Of a stretch of 64,000 nucleotides of DNA, positions 1-12,204 are shown in pieces. The number at the start of each line of letters is the position of its first letter. Position 1 is the stretch's first letter. Source of the stretch: Argentina anserina (lineage: Eukaryota > Streptophyta > Magnoliopsida > Rosales > Rosaceae); assembly GCF_933775445.1 (NCBI RefSeq), contig NC_065877.1, positions 8,556,001-8,620,000 of the forward strand, given 5' to 3'. Below the pieces are notes generated by a model. That model made no database searches. It worked only from the letters and a program-made list of their open reading frames with translations, and was not told the DNA's origin. The position numbers and the translations under genes are program-made.

Positions 1-775
1 TTAGTCTACTGATCTTATATGGCTTCACCGTATGTGAATCAATGATTCAGCCGATCGCATCATTCTTGTTTTCAAATTTGTTTGATGATATATGAGAATA
101 CCCATTGCTTTCATATTTTATTGCACACCCAATTCCCTCCCTCCCCCCCCCCAAACAAAAAAAAAATGATGAAACGAGCTCTTATTGTAGAAATCTAGAA
201 GTGAATTATACCCAGGTTGTGGGAAGTCCAAACTTGATTTCATACTGCAGGTATATCAACACAAAATAACAAAATCTTGGACTGATGAATCTTTCACAGG
301 TTAGTGCCCTCAATTTTGTTTCAATTTACTCTTCCATGCTTTATAAACTTCGCGACATATCTATCAGCTTTATCTTTTTGATTTGTTCTGGTTGAGTCCT
401 ATGTTTGGACTATCTGCCATCAGATTTATCTACTTTGATACCCCTCTTCCATGAAACTGTAATTTAAATTACTGTTATAGTATATAGTTTCTAGTACTTA
501 ATTGTGATATTTTTGTCTACCTACCTACCAGTGCATATAGGTGTTATGCTCTCTCCATTGTCCTTAAATTGCGGTGTAACCTTAATTTATAAAAGAAAAA
601 CCAACATAAAAACTGTGTTGTCTTGTCAAAAATGGCTATTGATATGAGGGAAGGAGTTGGCTATTTGGTTGTATGATTTTAGAGCTCAAGGTTGTTGTTG
701 AAGTAAGTAATAACATCTTTTGTGATCTCAATTGTGTCATGTTAAGGTACCTAATATGTATGCAATTTTTATGTA

Positions 776-2548
776 GAATGCATTGGATTGGAGTGATCCC
801 TCCACTCTAGCTTTAAAAGCTAAGATCAAGGCTGTGATTGTGGAAAAACTAAATGATCGATGGAGGTCTTTCAAGCACAAGTTAAAAAAAATGGTATGAT
901 CCATACAAGGGATTGGAAAGAAGGTTTAAATGTGAGCACAAACATGTTCATCTCGGGCAATGGAAGTGTTTGGTCGAAAGATGGGATGCACTAAAAAGTC
1001 AGGTACGTTTTTGTAATGTTTTAATGTTCATATTTATTGGGTACATATACAAAGTCTATATTGGTTCCAGCCATAGTAATTCACTTTCATTGATCAGGAG
1101 GTTGTACAAACAAATGTAATAAATCGACGACAATTAAAGTTGTACCAGAAAACTGGGACCAAGACCTATGCTCAGCTGAGATATGAATGGGTAGTGATTT
1201 TTTAAACCCACTAAAATTAATGATGTTTTTGAAACTAGTGATTGTGTATTAGAATATTCACATCTAATTAAAAAAGGATTGCTGATCATAGTGAGTTTCT
1301 TATTGTTCATGAGAAATTCACTCACTCACTTCAAAACCTATGTTTTATCCTTGTTTGTGTCTGATGTTATTAAATCAACTGACCATATTAGTTTTGTCTC
1401 AGGAATGTGAACATCCTGGACAAGTGCTTGATAGGGTATCCTTCTTTAATATTGTATATTCATCAACAAAAGAAGATGGTACTAACGCTCAGCCGAGTAA
1501 CGATGCTGTTCAAGCAAAAATGGTTTGTGTATTACATTCACTTAACACAGTTTTAATTCTATGTACTTAAAACAATATTAGGCTACTATTTATGACATCT
1601 ATATTAGGCTATCAATGGACAGAATTGTTATGAAGTTGTACATGTGTTACTTCACATAGGCTTAATTATATGTGCTTACAAAAATATTAGGCTACTACTT
1701 AAGACATCTATATTAGGGTGCTACTGGTTTAGACATCTATATTAGGCTGTAAACATGTAGAATTGTTATGATGTTGTAAGTGTATTAGTTCACAGTCTTA
1801 ATTGTATGTGCTTACAACATTATGAGGTTACTCTTTAAGACATATGTATTAGACTATAAATGGAGAGAATGATATGAAGTTGTAAATGTATCATTAACTA
1901 CCAAGATGTAATCAAGTTATGAGATAGCGGGCGTTTGTTGTATCTTGTCAATGTTGTAGATGTATACATGTATTAGCGGGTGAGATTTTAGTTATCGGTT
2001 GGTTATCTTAAGAGAAGTATTTGGTGCAGGATTCATTGGAAAGACTTGAAGATGCAGCTGAAAATGAAGGCCTTGAAGTAACCCAAGAAGTTCGGAATCA
2101 ATTCTTCAACACGGTGTTGGGCCCTGAGAAGCGTAACAGAGTGAGAGGATATGGTTGTGGTGCCAAATGGGTTGATGTTCCGGGCATTGTTACACAAAAG
2201 AATGGGTTGAAAAATCAAATTAGAGACTTAACGTTGGCTTATGAAGCACAACGTGCCGCAAATGAGAATAGAGAAGCAGATATGGCCCAAAAGCTACAAG
2301 AATCAGCCGAGAGGGAAGAGGCCTTGAAAAATTCTCTTTGAGTCGTGAACAAGAAATTGGAACAATTGGAAGCACAAGTTGGCGCTAATCCCTTGACACA
2401 AATATTTGCCGCAGCAAGAATTAATATGCATTCTCTGGACCTAAGCCGTCTCATGACTTTCCTCAAGAAGCCGGACAATCCTGAAGCAAGTTGTCATTTA
2501 AATGGCCAAACGGCTCAACATATCGGACAAGGCTGCCCTCCTTGTTAG
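776..2548 (+). pseudogene. Transposase_24-like protein of a CACTA element (decayed, spliced)
   Basis: Recognisable exons are 776-1002, 1098-1190, 1403-1522 and 2030-2548, with GT-AG boundaries at each intron. They encode the C-terminal domain typical of plant Ptta/En/Spm proteins: a segment with NDRWRSFKHKLKK, then a QWKCLVERWDALKSQ segment, then NRRQLKLYQKTGTKTYAQL, then SFFNIVYSSTKEDGT. The final exon carries VLGPEKRNRVRGYGCG followed by a charged coiled-coil tail. Damage includes a frameshift at the A-run near 885-895 and an in-frame TGA at 2339-2341 in the last exon. In this family the protein is an accessory or DNA-binding product rather than the catalytic transposase; the precise role is inference. 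The sequence 1-775 upstream shows no convincing exon. Confidence 0.7.
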
Positions 2549-3398
2549 GTAAACCCTATGTCATTTTATATATTTTAACAAGGCTAGTGGCTCATATGTT
2601 TTTGGAAATATGTACATAAGACTGTTAGATAAACAGCTTTAGGATCCAAACTCAGTTAGGTACGTTGGATCTTTTGGTAGGAAACAAATGTCATTCTATC
2701 TAAAAAATTAGCTTAGAATGAGATTTGCTTTTGATATATAAAAGCTGTGGTGTAGCCTAAGGATGTAGCTTTTGATGTATAAAGACCACATAGTCTGCTA
2801 CATTTGCCTTGTATATGGAATGAATATATGAATATGGGTTGACGTTTATGAATTATTGAGTTGGAATTCTGAGAAATAGTTCAATTTGTGGAGTGTGGAG
2901 TGTTTATAATATGTTAAATTTTCTTATATAACTGATATGGTTATCAGGTGAAAAAATTGTTACCACAAAATTGGGACCCAGTAGTGGAACAGAACTGGGG
3001 CCCATACACAAAAACAAAACCAGGGTAAATATCTAAAACCGGATTGAAATTAACTGCCAAATTTTTTCGTTATTTTATTGTACAAACTGGGCACGGATGG
3101 GTTGAGTATGTTTATAAATTTACAGCCAATATGGGGACGGATTTGTTATGTTAGCTTATTATTAAAATCGATGGGGCCCAGTTGATGTCAGAAGGAGAAA
3201 CAGGAGGCGCGTGAGTTGCTCAAGTCAGGTTGTGCAAATGGTGCGACGGACATCTAAATCAGTCCCAAAAATCTGAAAATGCAAATTGGAGATGGTACAT
3301 GGGGTGTCAGACAGGTTTTTCGTGCCTACATAGTTATTAATACGGAATTCCGTACCCAAATGCATGCATAGTGACGGAAAACCAACCGTGGCCAAAGG

Positions 3399-3415
3399 CC
3401 TGAATTCTAGTAGTG
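3399..3415 (-). repeat. CACTA terminal inverted repeat
   Basis: On the minus strand this reads CACTACTAGAATTCAGG and marks the exact outer end of the CACTA element. It fixes the junction with the copia leader that starts at 3416. Confidence 0.8.
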
Positions 3416-3523
3416 ATTTTCACAAAAAGCATCGAAAGAAAATATGTGACCACCATGAAATTTGGTCTCGAAATCCAATGCACACTCTTGGAAATTAATA
3501 AACATTTACTCTTGTTTTTGTAG

Positions 3524-4627
3524 ATGGCTGACCAAACTCGACCCGAATTTGCCATTTTGGACTCAGAAGGAATTGAGTACCATCGTTGGGTTTCTGATGT
3601 TGAAACCACGTTTGTGGGAAAGGACTACACAACCACCATTTATCCTCCCACCGACAAAAAAGATGAGCCGTCGGCAAAAACCAAAGCCAATACCCTAATG
3701 TTCTTGAGGCGGAATATTGATCAAAGCTTGGTATAAGAGTACATTCAGTTGAAAACACCCAAAGAACTGCGGGATGCCCTAAAGGGACGCTTTGAGAATA
3801 TTCATGACACTTTGCTCCCAGAATTAACTGTCCAGTGGAATGAAATCCGCTTACTTAACTACAAAAGGGTTAATGACTTCAACAGTGATATGTTGCGCAT
3901 GAAAGCACATCTCAATTTTTGTGGCAAGGAACTCACAAAAGATGATATGATCTAGAAAACTCTATCCACTTTCCCTACTTCGGCTCTTATACTAGCAAAC
4001 CAGTATAGGTTGGAGTATGACGACAAAAGAATCACTACCTTCCATAAACTGATCTCTATGTTGCAAGTATCTGAGCGTCATGATCAAGTTCTTTTGAACA
4101 ATAATGTCAGACCTATTGGGACAAAGAAAATTCCCGAGGCTAACTATGGCAAGGTGAAGGATGGAAAGAACCCTAAAGTAAAGGGGATTGGACGTGCTGA
4201 CCCTTACACACGTGGGGGCAATACCCCACGTGGAAAAGGATATGGAGGCTGTAGTATGGGCCGTGGAATGGGCCGTGGACGTCCTCCCAATGTATGGCGC
4301 AGAGATGGTGGTGCAGATTCTAGTGGCCATGGTGGCACTGGACCTAGTGGTCACAAAGTGCAAAAGGCACCGAAAAACCCCCAAGCAAAAAGGGAAAGAG
4401 TTGGCAATGAACCTTGCTATAGGTGTGGAGATACTGCTCATTGGTATAAGAACTGCCAAGCAAGTAACAGAGTCGCAGCCAATTACAAGAGGTATAGAGA
4501 GTCTAGAGAACAAGAGGCTCACTATATAGAGGAAGAAGGTCTTGAACCTAATGTCAACCTCACAATCTCGGACTTTAATGGCAAGATGGACCATGCCAAG
4601 TCAAACGATACTCCAGATTTTGATTAA
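3524..4627 (+). pseudogene. gag: Copia-1 gag
   Basis: The ATG at 3524 opens a gag reading frame of about 367 codons that is interrupted by TAA at 3734-3736 and TAG at 3953-3955 and ends at 4627. It contains the usual copia gag helical region and a glycine/arginine-rich stretch (about 4190-4380). A CCHC zinc knuckle, CYRCGDTAHWYKNC (CX2CX4HX4C), follows at about 4414-4455 and packages RNA in intact elements. The stop at 4627, just after a DF-containing acidic tail, is probably the normal gag end, because pol restarts 370 bp later. The bases just before the ATG (TTTTTGTAG) resemble a splice acceptor. Confidence 0.85.
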
Positions 4628-4997
4628 TCTTTTTCATTTATTTCCTAGTTGAGTGTGAAGGCATAATGCCTTATTTTAATTAGACTATTGGTTTGGTCGT
4701 AAAGTTTATTTTTTCAATAATGATTTGTTGAAATTGGATTTCTATGTATGAGACTTATTTTGATTACCGTTGGATTATTAATAAATTTTCAGATTTTATT
4801 CCAAAGTATTTGAGGTTGCTCAAGTTTTTAAAATTATTATACATGGTTCGGAAATAGCACTATTAATGATGTAAAGCAATACATCCATAAAAAAATAAAA
4901 AATTTGGAATGAAAAGTATATCATTCGACCTACACTAGAAGACTATACTGCATATGAGATATACATTTAATGATCATATCAAAATTTAATTGTAGGA
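4628..4997 (+). other. Gag-pol spacer of Copia-1
   Basis: This AT-rich stretch lies between the gag stop and the pol frame and holds no ORF. It ends with a pyrimidine-poor acceptor-like TTGTAG at 4991-4996, immediately before the pol reading frame. Pol may therefore be expressed by splicing rather than read-through; that is inference from the motif only. Confidence 0.4.
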
Positions 4998-5594
4998 ATG
5001 AATCGAGGAGAAATAGAGTGCTTAGCAGATTGTGCGACTACCCACACTATATTAAGGAATCGACAATTATTTGTTGAATTAATTCCTTATAATTCATGTT
5101 TGTCTACTATGACTGGATCAGACCAAATAGTAAAAGGGCGAGGAACTGCCCAATTTTTTTTGCCAAATGGCACATTTTTAAAAATCACCAATGCTCTATA
5201 TGCACCTAGAGCCCCTCGAACCTTGTTAAGCTTCAAAGATATTTGCACCAACGGTTATCATCTGAACACTTATTGTGAGAATGGAAGTGAATATTTGTGT
5301 CTTACTTCTCTTGAATGTGGACGGACATGCGTTTTAGAGAAGATGAAGAGTCAAGACAATGGACTATATCTTACTACCATTAGGATTATTGAATCCTATG
5401 CTGTCACCAATGATGAAATTTGGGACACTAACTTATACATGCTTTGGCATGACCGATTAGGACATCCTGGTCGGGACATGATGATCCGTATTTTAAAGAA
5501 TTCACACGGACATCCTTTCTTTCGAGGGAAAAATAAAAGGGGACATCAACCAAATACGATGCACAGTGCTCGTTACACTACTCCAATGCAGTAA
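4998..5594 (+). pseudogene. pol: Copia-1 pol, protease and GAG-pre-integrase part
   Basis: Residues 1-100 match the copia aspartic protease fold. The usual D-S/T-G active site appears as LADCATTHT, so the canonical glycine triad is altered in this lineage or mutated. Residues about 148-172 (LWHDRLGHPGRDMMIRIL) are the GAG-pre-integrase motif with the zinc-binding histidines. The frame stops at 5592-5594 (TAA) but continues in the same frame into integrase at 5616, so this is one nonsense break in a longer polyprotein. Confidence 0.85.
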
Positions 5595-5615
5595 TTACTT
5601 TCTAAAGTAATAGAA

Positions 5616-6473
5616 GTGTTCCCTCCCTCTGCCTCAATGACTATTTCCAAGGCACATCAGTCATTTTGCAAAGCCTGTTCTTTGGCAAAAACAGGATCGA
5701 GACCTTCCTATGCTAAAGATACTAAACAAAATATTCCATTCTTACAAAGGATACAAGGTGATATTTGTGGACCTATCCATCCAGAATGCGGGCCATTTAA
5801 GTATTTTATGGTTCTGGTAGATGCTTCAACTCGCTGGTCACATGTTGCATTATTGTCCACACGAAACACTGCATTTGTAAAACTTCTAGCACAGATTATT
5901 CGTTTAAGGGCTCACCACCCTGATCACCCTATTAAGTCTATAAGGTTTGATAACGCTGGAGAGTTTACATCAAAAGCATTTGATGATTATTGCATGTCTA
6001 TTGGGATCGATGTAGAGCATCTTGTTCCCCATGTGCATACACAAAATGGTCTCGCTGAAGCCACCATCAAAATATTACAGATGGTGGCTAGGGCACTTGT
6101 TATGCGCACCAATTTACCTATAAGTGCATGGGGTTATGCAATATTGCACGCATCCTTGCTTATTCGTTTCAGACCTACTGCTAGCCAACCATTTTCTGCG
6201 TACCAGTTGGTTACTGGATATGAGTCTGACATTTCACACTTACGCATACTTGGTTGTGCTGTATATGTGCCTATTGCGCCCCCACAACGCACAAAAATGG
6301 GTCCCCAGAGACGACTAGGTATTTATGTTGGATATGAATCTCCAACAATTATTTGCTATTTGGAACCTTTGACAGGCGATCATTTTACCGCTAGATTTGC
6401 GGATTGTCACTTTGATGAGATAGTCTTCCCGTCGTTAAGGAGAGATAAGAAAAATGATTTTCAAAGGGAATGA
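5616..6473 (+). pseudogene. pol: Copia-1 pol, integrase part
   Basis: It begins with the second half of the HHCC zinc motif (FCKACSLAK). The rve catalytic core has all three acidic residues: D in QGDICG, D in IRFDNAGEFTS and E in NGLAEATIK. Downstream is the copia-typical RTKMGPQRRLGIYVGYES stretch. A TGA at 6471-6473 interrupts the frame, which continues in register to about 6820 through a basic linker (KKGRPLGST, KKRATKAQ). The integrase would insert element cDNA in the nucleus; here it is non-functional. Confidence 0.9.
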
Positions 6474-6540
6474 CAGGAATTTTCATGGTTTTTCCCCACT
6501 CAATCTCATTTTGATCCCCGCACTCCACAATGTGAAAGTG

Positions 6541-8709
6541 AAATGAAAAGAATAATCGATCTTCAGAACGTAGTAGATTCGATGCCTGATGCGTTTTCTG
6601 ATATCGCTAAAGTGACAAGATCACATATACCAGCTGTAAATGTGCCTGCAAGGTTAGAAGTCCCCAAAAAGGGGCATGGTGCCGTAGTAGGAGGCACTGC
6701 AACCACACTTAGTGGAGGTGTGGTTGAGGCTGTGGCTCCTCATAGGAAGAAGGGGAGGCCACTTGGTTCAACTGATACTAGCCCAAGGAAGAAAAGGGCG
6801 ACTAAGGCACAACCAGATCATCGATGTGGAGAATCCCTCTCATGAGATTATCTCTGATTATAGTTATGTCCATGAATCATTACTGGAGGACGCTCCGATG
6901 TTTGGTATGATTCCAGAGAACAAAGAAATCTCAATGAATTATGAGAGTGCACATGAGTTGATGGAAAGATATTCCATACACATTGATGATGCATTTGCAT
7001 ATAACATTGCTCATGAAATAATAGAGCATGATGATATCGAACCACGCTTTGTTGTAGAATGTCAACAAAGAGCAGATTGGCCTAAATCGAAAGACACAAT
7101 CCAGGTAGAATTAGATGCACTGGCAAAAAGACAGGTATTTGGTCCGGTAGTGCTAACCCCACCAAGTGTAAAGCCTGTAAGACATAAATGGGATTTTGTC
7201 AGAAAGCGTAATGAGAAGAACGAAGTCCTAAGGTACAAGGCTCGCCTTGTGGCGCAAGGTTTCTCACAACGCCCTGAAATTGACTACGAGGAGACATATT
7301 CTCATAACGTTTCGCTACCTTGTTAGTTTAGTAGTTTCCGAAGGACTGGACATGCAGCTTATGGATGTGGTTATATCATATCTCTATGGGGATGTAGATT
7401 CAGAGATATATATGAAAGTGACTGATGGCCTTCAATTGCCCAAATCAAGTGACTCTAAACCACGGAGTGCGTTTGCAATCAGGTTGAAACGCTCACTTTA
7501 CGGACTAAAGCAATCTGGGTGGATATGGTATACGTGTCTAAGTGACTACTTGATTGGGAAAAGATATAAGAATAAGAATTGTGCCCCTACGTATTTATAA
7601 AGATAACAAGTTTAGGATTTTCTATTGTAGTTGTATATGTTGATGACATGAACATAATAGGCATTCTTGATGAAATAAGAGAAACCACGAGCTATTTGAA
7701 ATCCGAATTTGAGATGAAAGATCTTGGGAAAATTCGGTTTTGTCTAGGCCTTGAACTAGAGCACCGAGCTTGTGGAATTCTAATCCACCAGTCTGCATAT
7801 GTCCAAAAGATGCTCATGCGATTTAACATGGACAAAGTGCACCCTGTTAGCACTCCTATGATTGGTCAAAGTTTGGATGTAAAGAAAAATCCGTTTCGCT
7901 CACTAGAAGAGGACGAAGAGGTATTAGGAGCTGAAACTCCCTACCTAAGTGCAATAGGCGCATTATTGTACTTGGCCCAATGTACTCGACCAGATATTGC
8001 ATTCTCAGTGAACTTGTTAGCTAGATTTAGCTCAACGCTTATGCAGTGTCATTGGAGTGGTGTCATGAACATATTTCGATACCTAAAAGGAACCATTGAC
8101 TTGGGTTTATTCTTTCCTTATAGTAAGACAGGAGGATCCGCAAATGGAATTGCAGTTCCTAAATATGACAAAATTACTATCCCTTACTCTGAAACCCCAA
8201 ATAATGTTTTGGTTGGTTTCGCTGATGCTGGGTATCTTTCTGACCCACATAAAGGCCGTTCCCAAACTGGTTATGTATTCACCATTGGAAAAACGGCAAT
8301 ATCTTGGAGATCAACCAAGCAAACCCTTGTGGCTACCTCTTCGAACCACTCAGAGATTATTGCTCTACATGAGGCGGTTCGTGAATGCGTATGGCTAAGG
8401 TCTATCATTACTCATATTCGAGGAACTAGTGGTTTAAGTTCTACCACTGAAGAGCCTACGTGCATTTATGAAGATAATGCAGCTTGCATCGAACAGATGA
8501 AGCTAGGTTATATCAAGGGTGACAATACGAAACATATATCTCCAAAGTTTTTCTACAATCAGCAACAACAAACTCTCCTCAAGATTCAAGTAAACCAAGT
8601 TAAATATGAGGAGAATGTGGCAGATCTATTCACCAAGTCATTGCCTAAAGTTACGTTTGAGAAACATGTAAAAGATATAGGAATGCGAAAGCTTTCCGAA
8701 CTCTCTTGA
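6541..8709 (+). pseudogene. pol: Copia-1 pol, reverse transcriptase and RNase H part
   Basis: The RT domain (RVT_2) runs from about 7050. Recognisable motifs are KARLVAQGFSQ, LMDVVISYLYG, RSLYGLKQSGW and the catalytic YVDDM box at 7636-7650. RNase H follows with D in GFADAGY, E in NHSEIIAL and D in IYEDNAAC, and ends with VADLFTKSLPK and the stop at 8709. Frame changes occur near 6820, near 7305 (in the ETYSHNV segment, where the expected spacer is also shortened) and near 7585. The stretch from 7579 to 8709 is one clean 376-codon frame, so decay is moderate. Confidence 0.9.
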
Positions 8710-8892
8710 TTAAAGTAAGAGTCATAGGGAGGGGTAGACTTTAGGGGGAGTCTAGGCCCACACATGTCATTAGTGTGTTGTACTTTTTTTTCCTTAGACC
8801 AAGATTCATTTTGTCCCATTGGGTTTTTATCATCTAGCAAGGTTTTTAATGAGACAACATTTCACGCACTACTGTGTCTTTGACTTGGCACA

Positions 8893-9170
8893 ATGGGGAG
8901 TGTTAAAGGAAAAACATTATTTCCTTATTAGTGTGCCTTCGTCAAAGTAACTGACGGAGGCAATTGAGCATTCAGTATTTAATATATAGTTAATTACAGA
9001 TATGAATTATGTAACTGACAATTCTTATTCATTGCCATTAAACTGATTGATATCTTTTCATGTAATATTTCCCCTATATAAAGGGGTTCGTAATAATACG
9101 AGTAGACCAATTCCATTTTCACTTCTACAATTCAATCTTATTCGCCGTTAATATGTTTGATTTCTATTAG
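8893..9170 (+). repeat. Copia-1 polypurine tract and 3' LTR
   Basis: The purine run ATGGGGAG (8893-8900) is followed directly by TGTTAAAGG at 8901, which I take as the LTR start. A TATA box, CTATATAAAG, lies at 9074-9083 and would drive the element. The right end is not certain because no 5' LTR is available for comparison; it lies roughly at 9170-9200. A second purine-rich run at 8736-8752 in the 3' untranslated region could be an internal polypurine tract. Confidence 0.65.
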
Positions 9171-9395
9171 ACTTTTGTGGGCAAATTTGTATTTCCAAAG
9201 ATAAAAATTCCCAACCAAGTCTATTGAGGTATGTTGCTGAGTCAGACCTAGCCCATAATTAACCAGCTCAATCCACTGCTCTTCGGCATCAACGTGACCA
9301 ATTTGGGATTAAATCACTTGAGCATCATTGTAATTCTTCCCCATGAATATTCAGGTAGTGGTGCTCAAATAGAGAAGAAAATGCTGAAATTGATT

Positions 9396-9398
<3 letters not shown>

Positions 9399-9463
<65 letters not shown>
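9399..9463. repeat. (TA)n microsatellite
   Basis: An almost perfect TA dinucleotide run adjoins the left side of the MITE at 9464. A shorter TA-rich tract at 9872-9891 adjoins the right side. Confidence 0.95.
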
Positions 9464-9464
<1 letters not shown>

Positions 9465-9871
9465 CCCTTCATGGTTGCGGAGGTCCGCACCAAGATTTTG
9501 GTGCGGATTTCCATATTTTTACCACTTTTTGATCAAATTTTCTCATCGCCACCGTCTAGTATCTAGATACTATTGTGTAGATTATCTCTGGAAAATTTCA
9601 GCCAATTTGGTAATCGTTAAGGCCCTCAAAATTGCGTTTTTCTGTTAAAAATATGAACGGTAACGGTTCGACAAAATTCGGTCCGTCCATTTGTTATTCG
9701 ATTTTGAGGGCCTTAACGATTATCAAATTGGCTGAAAATTTACAGAGATGATCTACACAATATTATCTAGATACTAGACGGTGGAGATGAGAAAAAGTCG
9801 ATTAAAAATGGTAAAACGATGGAAATCCGCACCAAAATCATTGGTGCGGACCTCCGCATTTGAGAAAATCT
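9464..9871. mobile_element. Palindromic MITE 1 inserted in (TA)n
   Basis: The two halves are long inverted repeats. TTGCGGAGGTCCGCACCAA near 9474 mirrors the right end at 9841-9860, and the arms continue inward (for example the TCGTTAAGG(G)CCCTCAAAAT stretch and its complement around 9626-9715) to a centre near 9660. No coding capacity. It is flanked on both sides by TA repeats. The inner arm sequence is related to MITE 2 at 32569-32969. Transcription would give a near-complete hairpin RNA. Confidence 0.75.
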
Positions 9872-9923
9872 GTATATATGTATATATATAATCAAACCAA
9901 ATCCCAGGGGAAGGAAGAAACTC

Positions 9924-10043
9924 ATGGATCTAGAGGAATATAGGACACCCATTTCGAGGAGGCGAATGTTCGGAGGCTCCATCACCATCAGAGGGCAAGA
10001 AGCTGATGAAAACGATGAACAAGAATCCCAATATGGCATCTAA
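9924..10043 (+). CDS. Small ORF, unrecognised
   Basis: A 39-residue frame (MDLEEYRTPISRRRMFGG at its start) with an acidic C-terminus. I do not recognise it. It could be a first exon or a gene fragment next to the MITE; no splice partner is clear. Low confidence that it is translated. Confidence 0.12.
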   Translation: MDLEEYRTPISRRRMFGGSITIRGQEADENDEQESQYGI

Positions 10044-12145
10044 AAACAAAGAATTTGAATTTATAGTCTCCAATTTGGTTGTGGGGTTGAGATTAAAAGG
10101 AAAGGTGGTGCTCGAGCAAGTGTACAGAAGAAGAAAAGAATTATGAAGAAAAGATGTCTATCGTTCGGTAGGAGATCGCAGAACTGCAATTTGTAGGTGA
10201 GGTGGTGAAGGTGGAACAAAGAGTTGGAGGAAAATACGGAAGCTTTTTCCTTCTCTTAGTGGAGGTTCACTTTTCTACTGTTAACAGATTGTGTACAATA
10301 CACGCTAAATGTTTATCAACGGATAAATGTTTGTCAAACCCAAATTGATTATGACATGGTTGTGGTTATGTTACGTAGGTTTAAGTAAATCTCCACGGGG
10401 TAGAGAGAAGAATTTTTGGGAAAAGACTCAAAAGATACTGCCACACTAGGGAGGCGGCATCAGAGAGAAGAAGAGAAATACTAATCTACCAATTTTAAAT
10501 ACTAATCTACATTTTAGAAATTGGAAAGAAGTAGCTAACTAATGTTGATAGTAACGGCATATACTAAAACTATTATGAACCCAACATATCATATACTAAT
10601 GTTATAGTTTTGAAAGTTGTTGAACAATATGTACTGTTCTTGAAATTTTGCCAAAGAAAATGAATGAAACTGAAAATAGAAACTGTTCCAGGAAATTAGA
10701 GAAGCTAGTGTAATAACGTCTGATGTCCCTTAAGCTTGACGTAAAATATCTCTCTAACATTTGGACATGCATGATGGCTAGAGCGCAGACTCCCGAAGAG
10801 CATGATCAATTGAGAATTGAGCGTGACTTTCTCAAACATGGACTTAATCAATGGTCTAAATAACGGTTATCGGCATCATATCGGTTTTGTAAAATAAGAA
10901 TATAACAGGGATATATCGAGATATATCAGATTTATCGTTTTTGTTAATTTTTAATTAAATTTAATACATTTATAAACATATACATAAAAATATACCAAAT
11001 AAACTTGAGAAATTAAAACTTATAGAAGTAAATATACTAAATAAACTTCATAAAAAATATTTGATTTTTTTGACAATTAAAATACATAAATAGTATTAAT
11101 TAATAAAAATAGAGGTGATCAATAATCATAAACTCTCTCGTCATCGAATGCTATCGGCGAAACTTTCATTATCTTTAAATTGTTTTTTCAAAACGACGTG
11201 GTTTTTAAAAAAAATTAAAAAAAACACTGATATATCACCATTTGACTCGATATATTATCATTTGACTTGATTTTTTGGGTTGACCGATATAATAGATCGA
11301 TAAGGAACTTATCGTATCGTTTTCTAAATATCAGAAATATATCAAAGATATATCAAAATATTTAGAACATTAAACTTAACTAGGCTGAAATTGTTTCTCA
11401 TATATACTCACTCAGTCACACCGAGATTGGTGACGTTCGACCTAACGACCTTTATAAACTACTATTCCATTGCTTTTGCCCTTTGGTATATCCTCTACGG
11501 CTCTACCCGACTATAAAAGATATATATGAGTTTATTCCTTTATTTCTCTTTTTATATGTGCCTATACGTTTTTTTCCCTTTTTATTGATAAGATCAACGT
11601 CAGAGTCTAATCCCCCGTTGATGGTTTATATTAAACCACTTCCTCTTGAAAAGAAATTTAAATCTAAGCTTCATTTACTAACCTGACTACTTATGATTGT
11701 TATATGTACTTACACTAGGTACTTTGTATGAGAACTTCTACCAGGCCTACAAATGTGTATAGTATGCGAAGAGTTTGTATGCGTATGTGTATTATATATA
11801 TATATATATATATATAAAGAAATATATATAATTAGAACCACATGATCGATTAGGCATGTTCGGAATTGAATAGTTCACAATTGATTTGCATGGTATGCAG
11901 GTATGCACAACATACATGTCATACTTTGTATTGGAACAGACAAATATACGTAATTGTATAACAGAGTTGTAAATTTAATTGTTCTAATTTTTGGTCGAAT
12001 GCAACGTTATTTCCACATGGAGCATAATAGGAATTTGTACTCCCCTTACCTTTCCTCGTCTCATTATCCCCATACATTTTTAGCTTAATGTAAATTTTGA
12101 GTCTAATATGTAAATTTATATGAAGGTAATATAAAATTTTAATTA
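10044..12145. other. AT-rich intergenic DNA without recognisable genes
   Basis: No coding region can be supported. The part from 10860 to 11370 is rich in GATATATC-type words repeated in both orientations, typical of an old dispersed repeat. A short (TA)n run lies at about 11793-11815. The ORF at 11483-11686 has no protein-like features. Confidence 0.6.
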
Positions 12146-12204
12146 CTTTTTTTTTAAATCGACGAAAGTCATATATTAATAATTAAGAAATGTACGATAC
12201 AACA

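Larger units (their letters stand above)
1..3415 (+). mobile_element. CACTA (En/Spm) transposon, right-hand part
   Basis: The element enters from the left edge and ends at 3415. The last 17 bases, 3399-3415, read on the minus strand as CACTACTAGAATTCAGG, the hallmark CACTA terminal inverted repeat. The terminal 100 bases contain short palindromic motifs (3340-3395) as expected for subterminal repeats. A decayed Transposase_24 gene lies inside at 776-2548, on the plus strand. The other terminus and the main transposase (TNPD type) are not in the window. The 3-bp target duplication would start with ATT at 3416-3418, but the partner copy cannot be seen. Superfamily assignment is confident from the TIR plus the protein; autonomy cannot be judged. 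Confidence 0.8.
3416..9170 (+). mobile_element. Ty1/copia LTR retrotransposon Copia-1 (decayed, 5' end missing)
   Basis: Order on the plus strand is leader (3416-3523), gag (3524-4627), spacer, protease, integrase, reverse transcriptase, RNase H (to 8709), polypurine tract and 3' LTR from 8901. Integrase before reverse transcriptase identifies Ty1/copia. No 5' LTR or primer-binding site lies between the CACTA end at 3415 and gag. The simplest reading is that the CACTA element inserted in the leader and the 5' LTR lies left of the window. The element cannot be coding: it has several stops and frameshifts in gag and pol. Confidence 0.85.

Noticed and set aside
3992..4594. 200-residue minus-strand ORF over the gag gene
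   Set aside because: It is antisense to the zinc-knuckle part of Copia-1 gag and has no family features; the plus strand is clearly the coding one.
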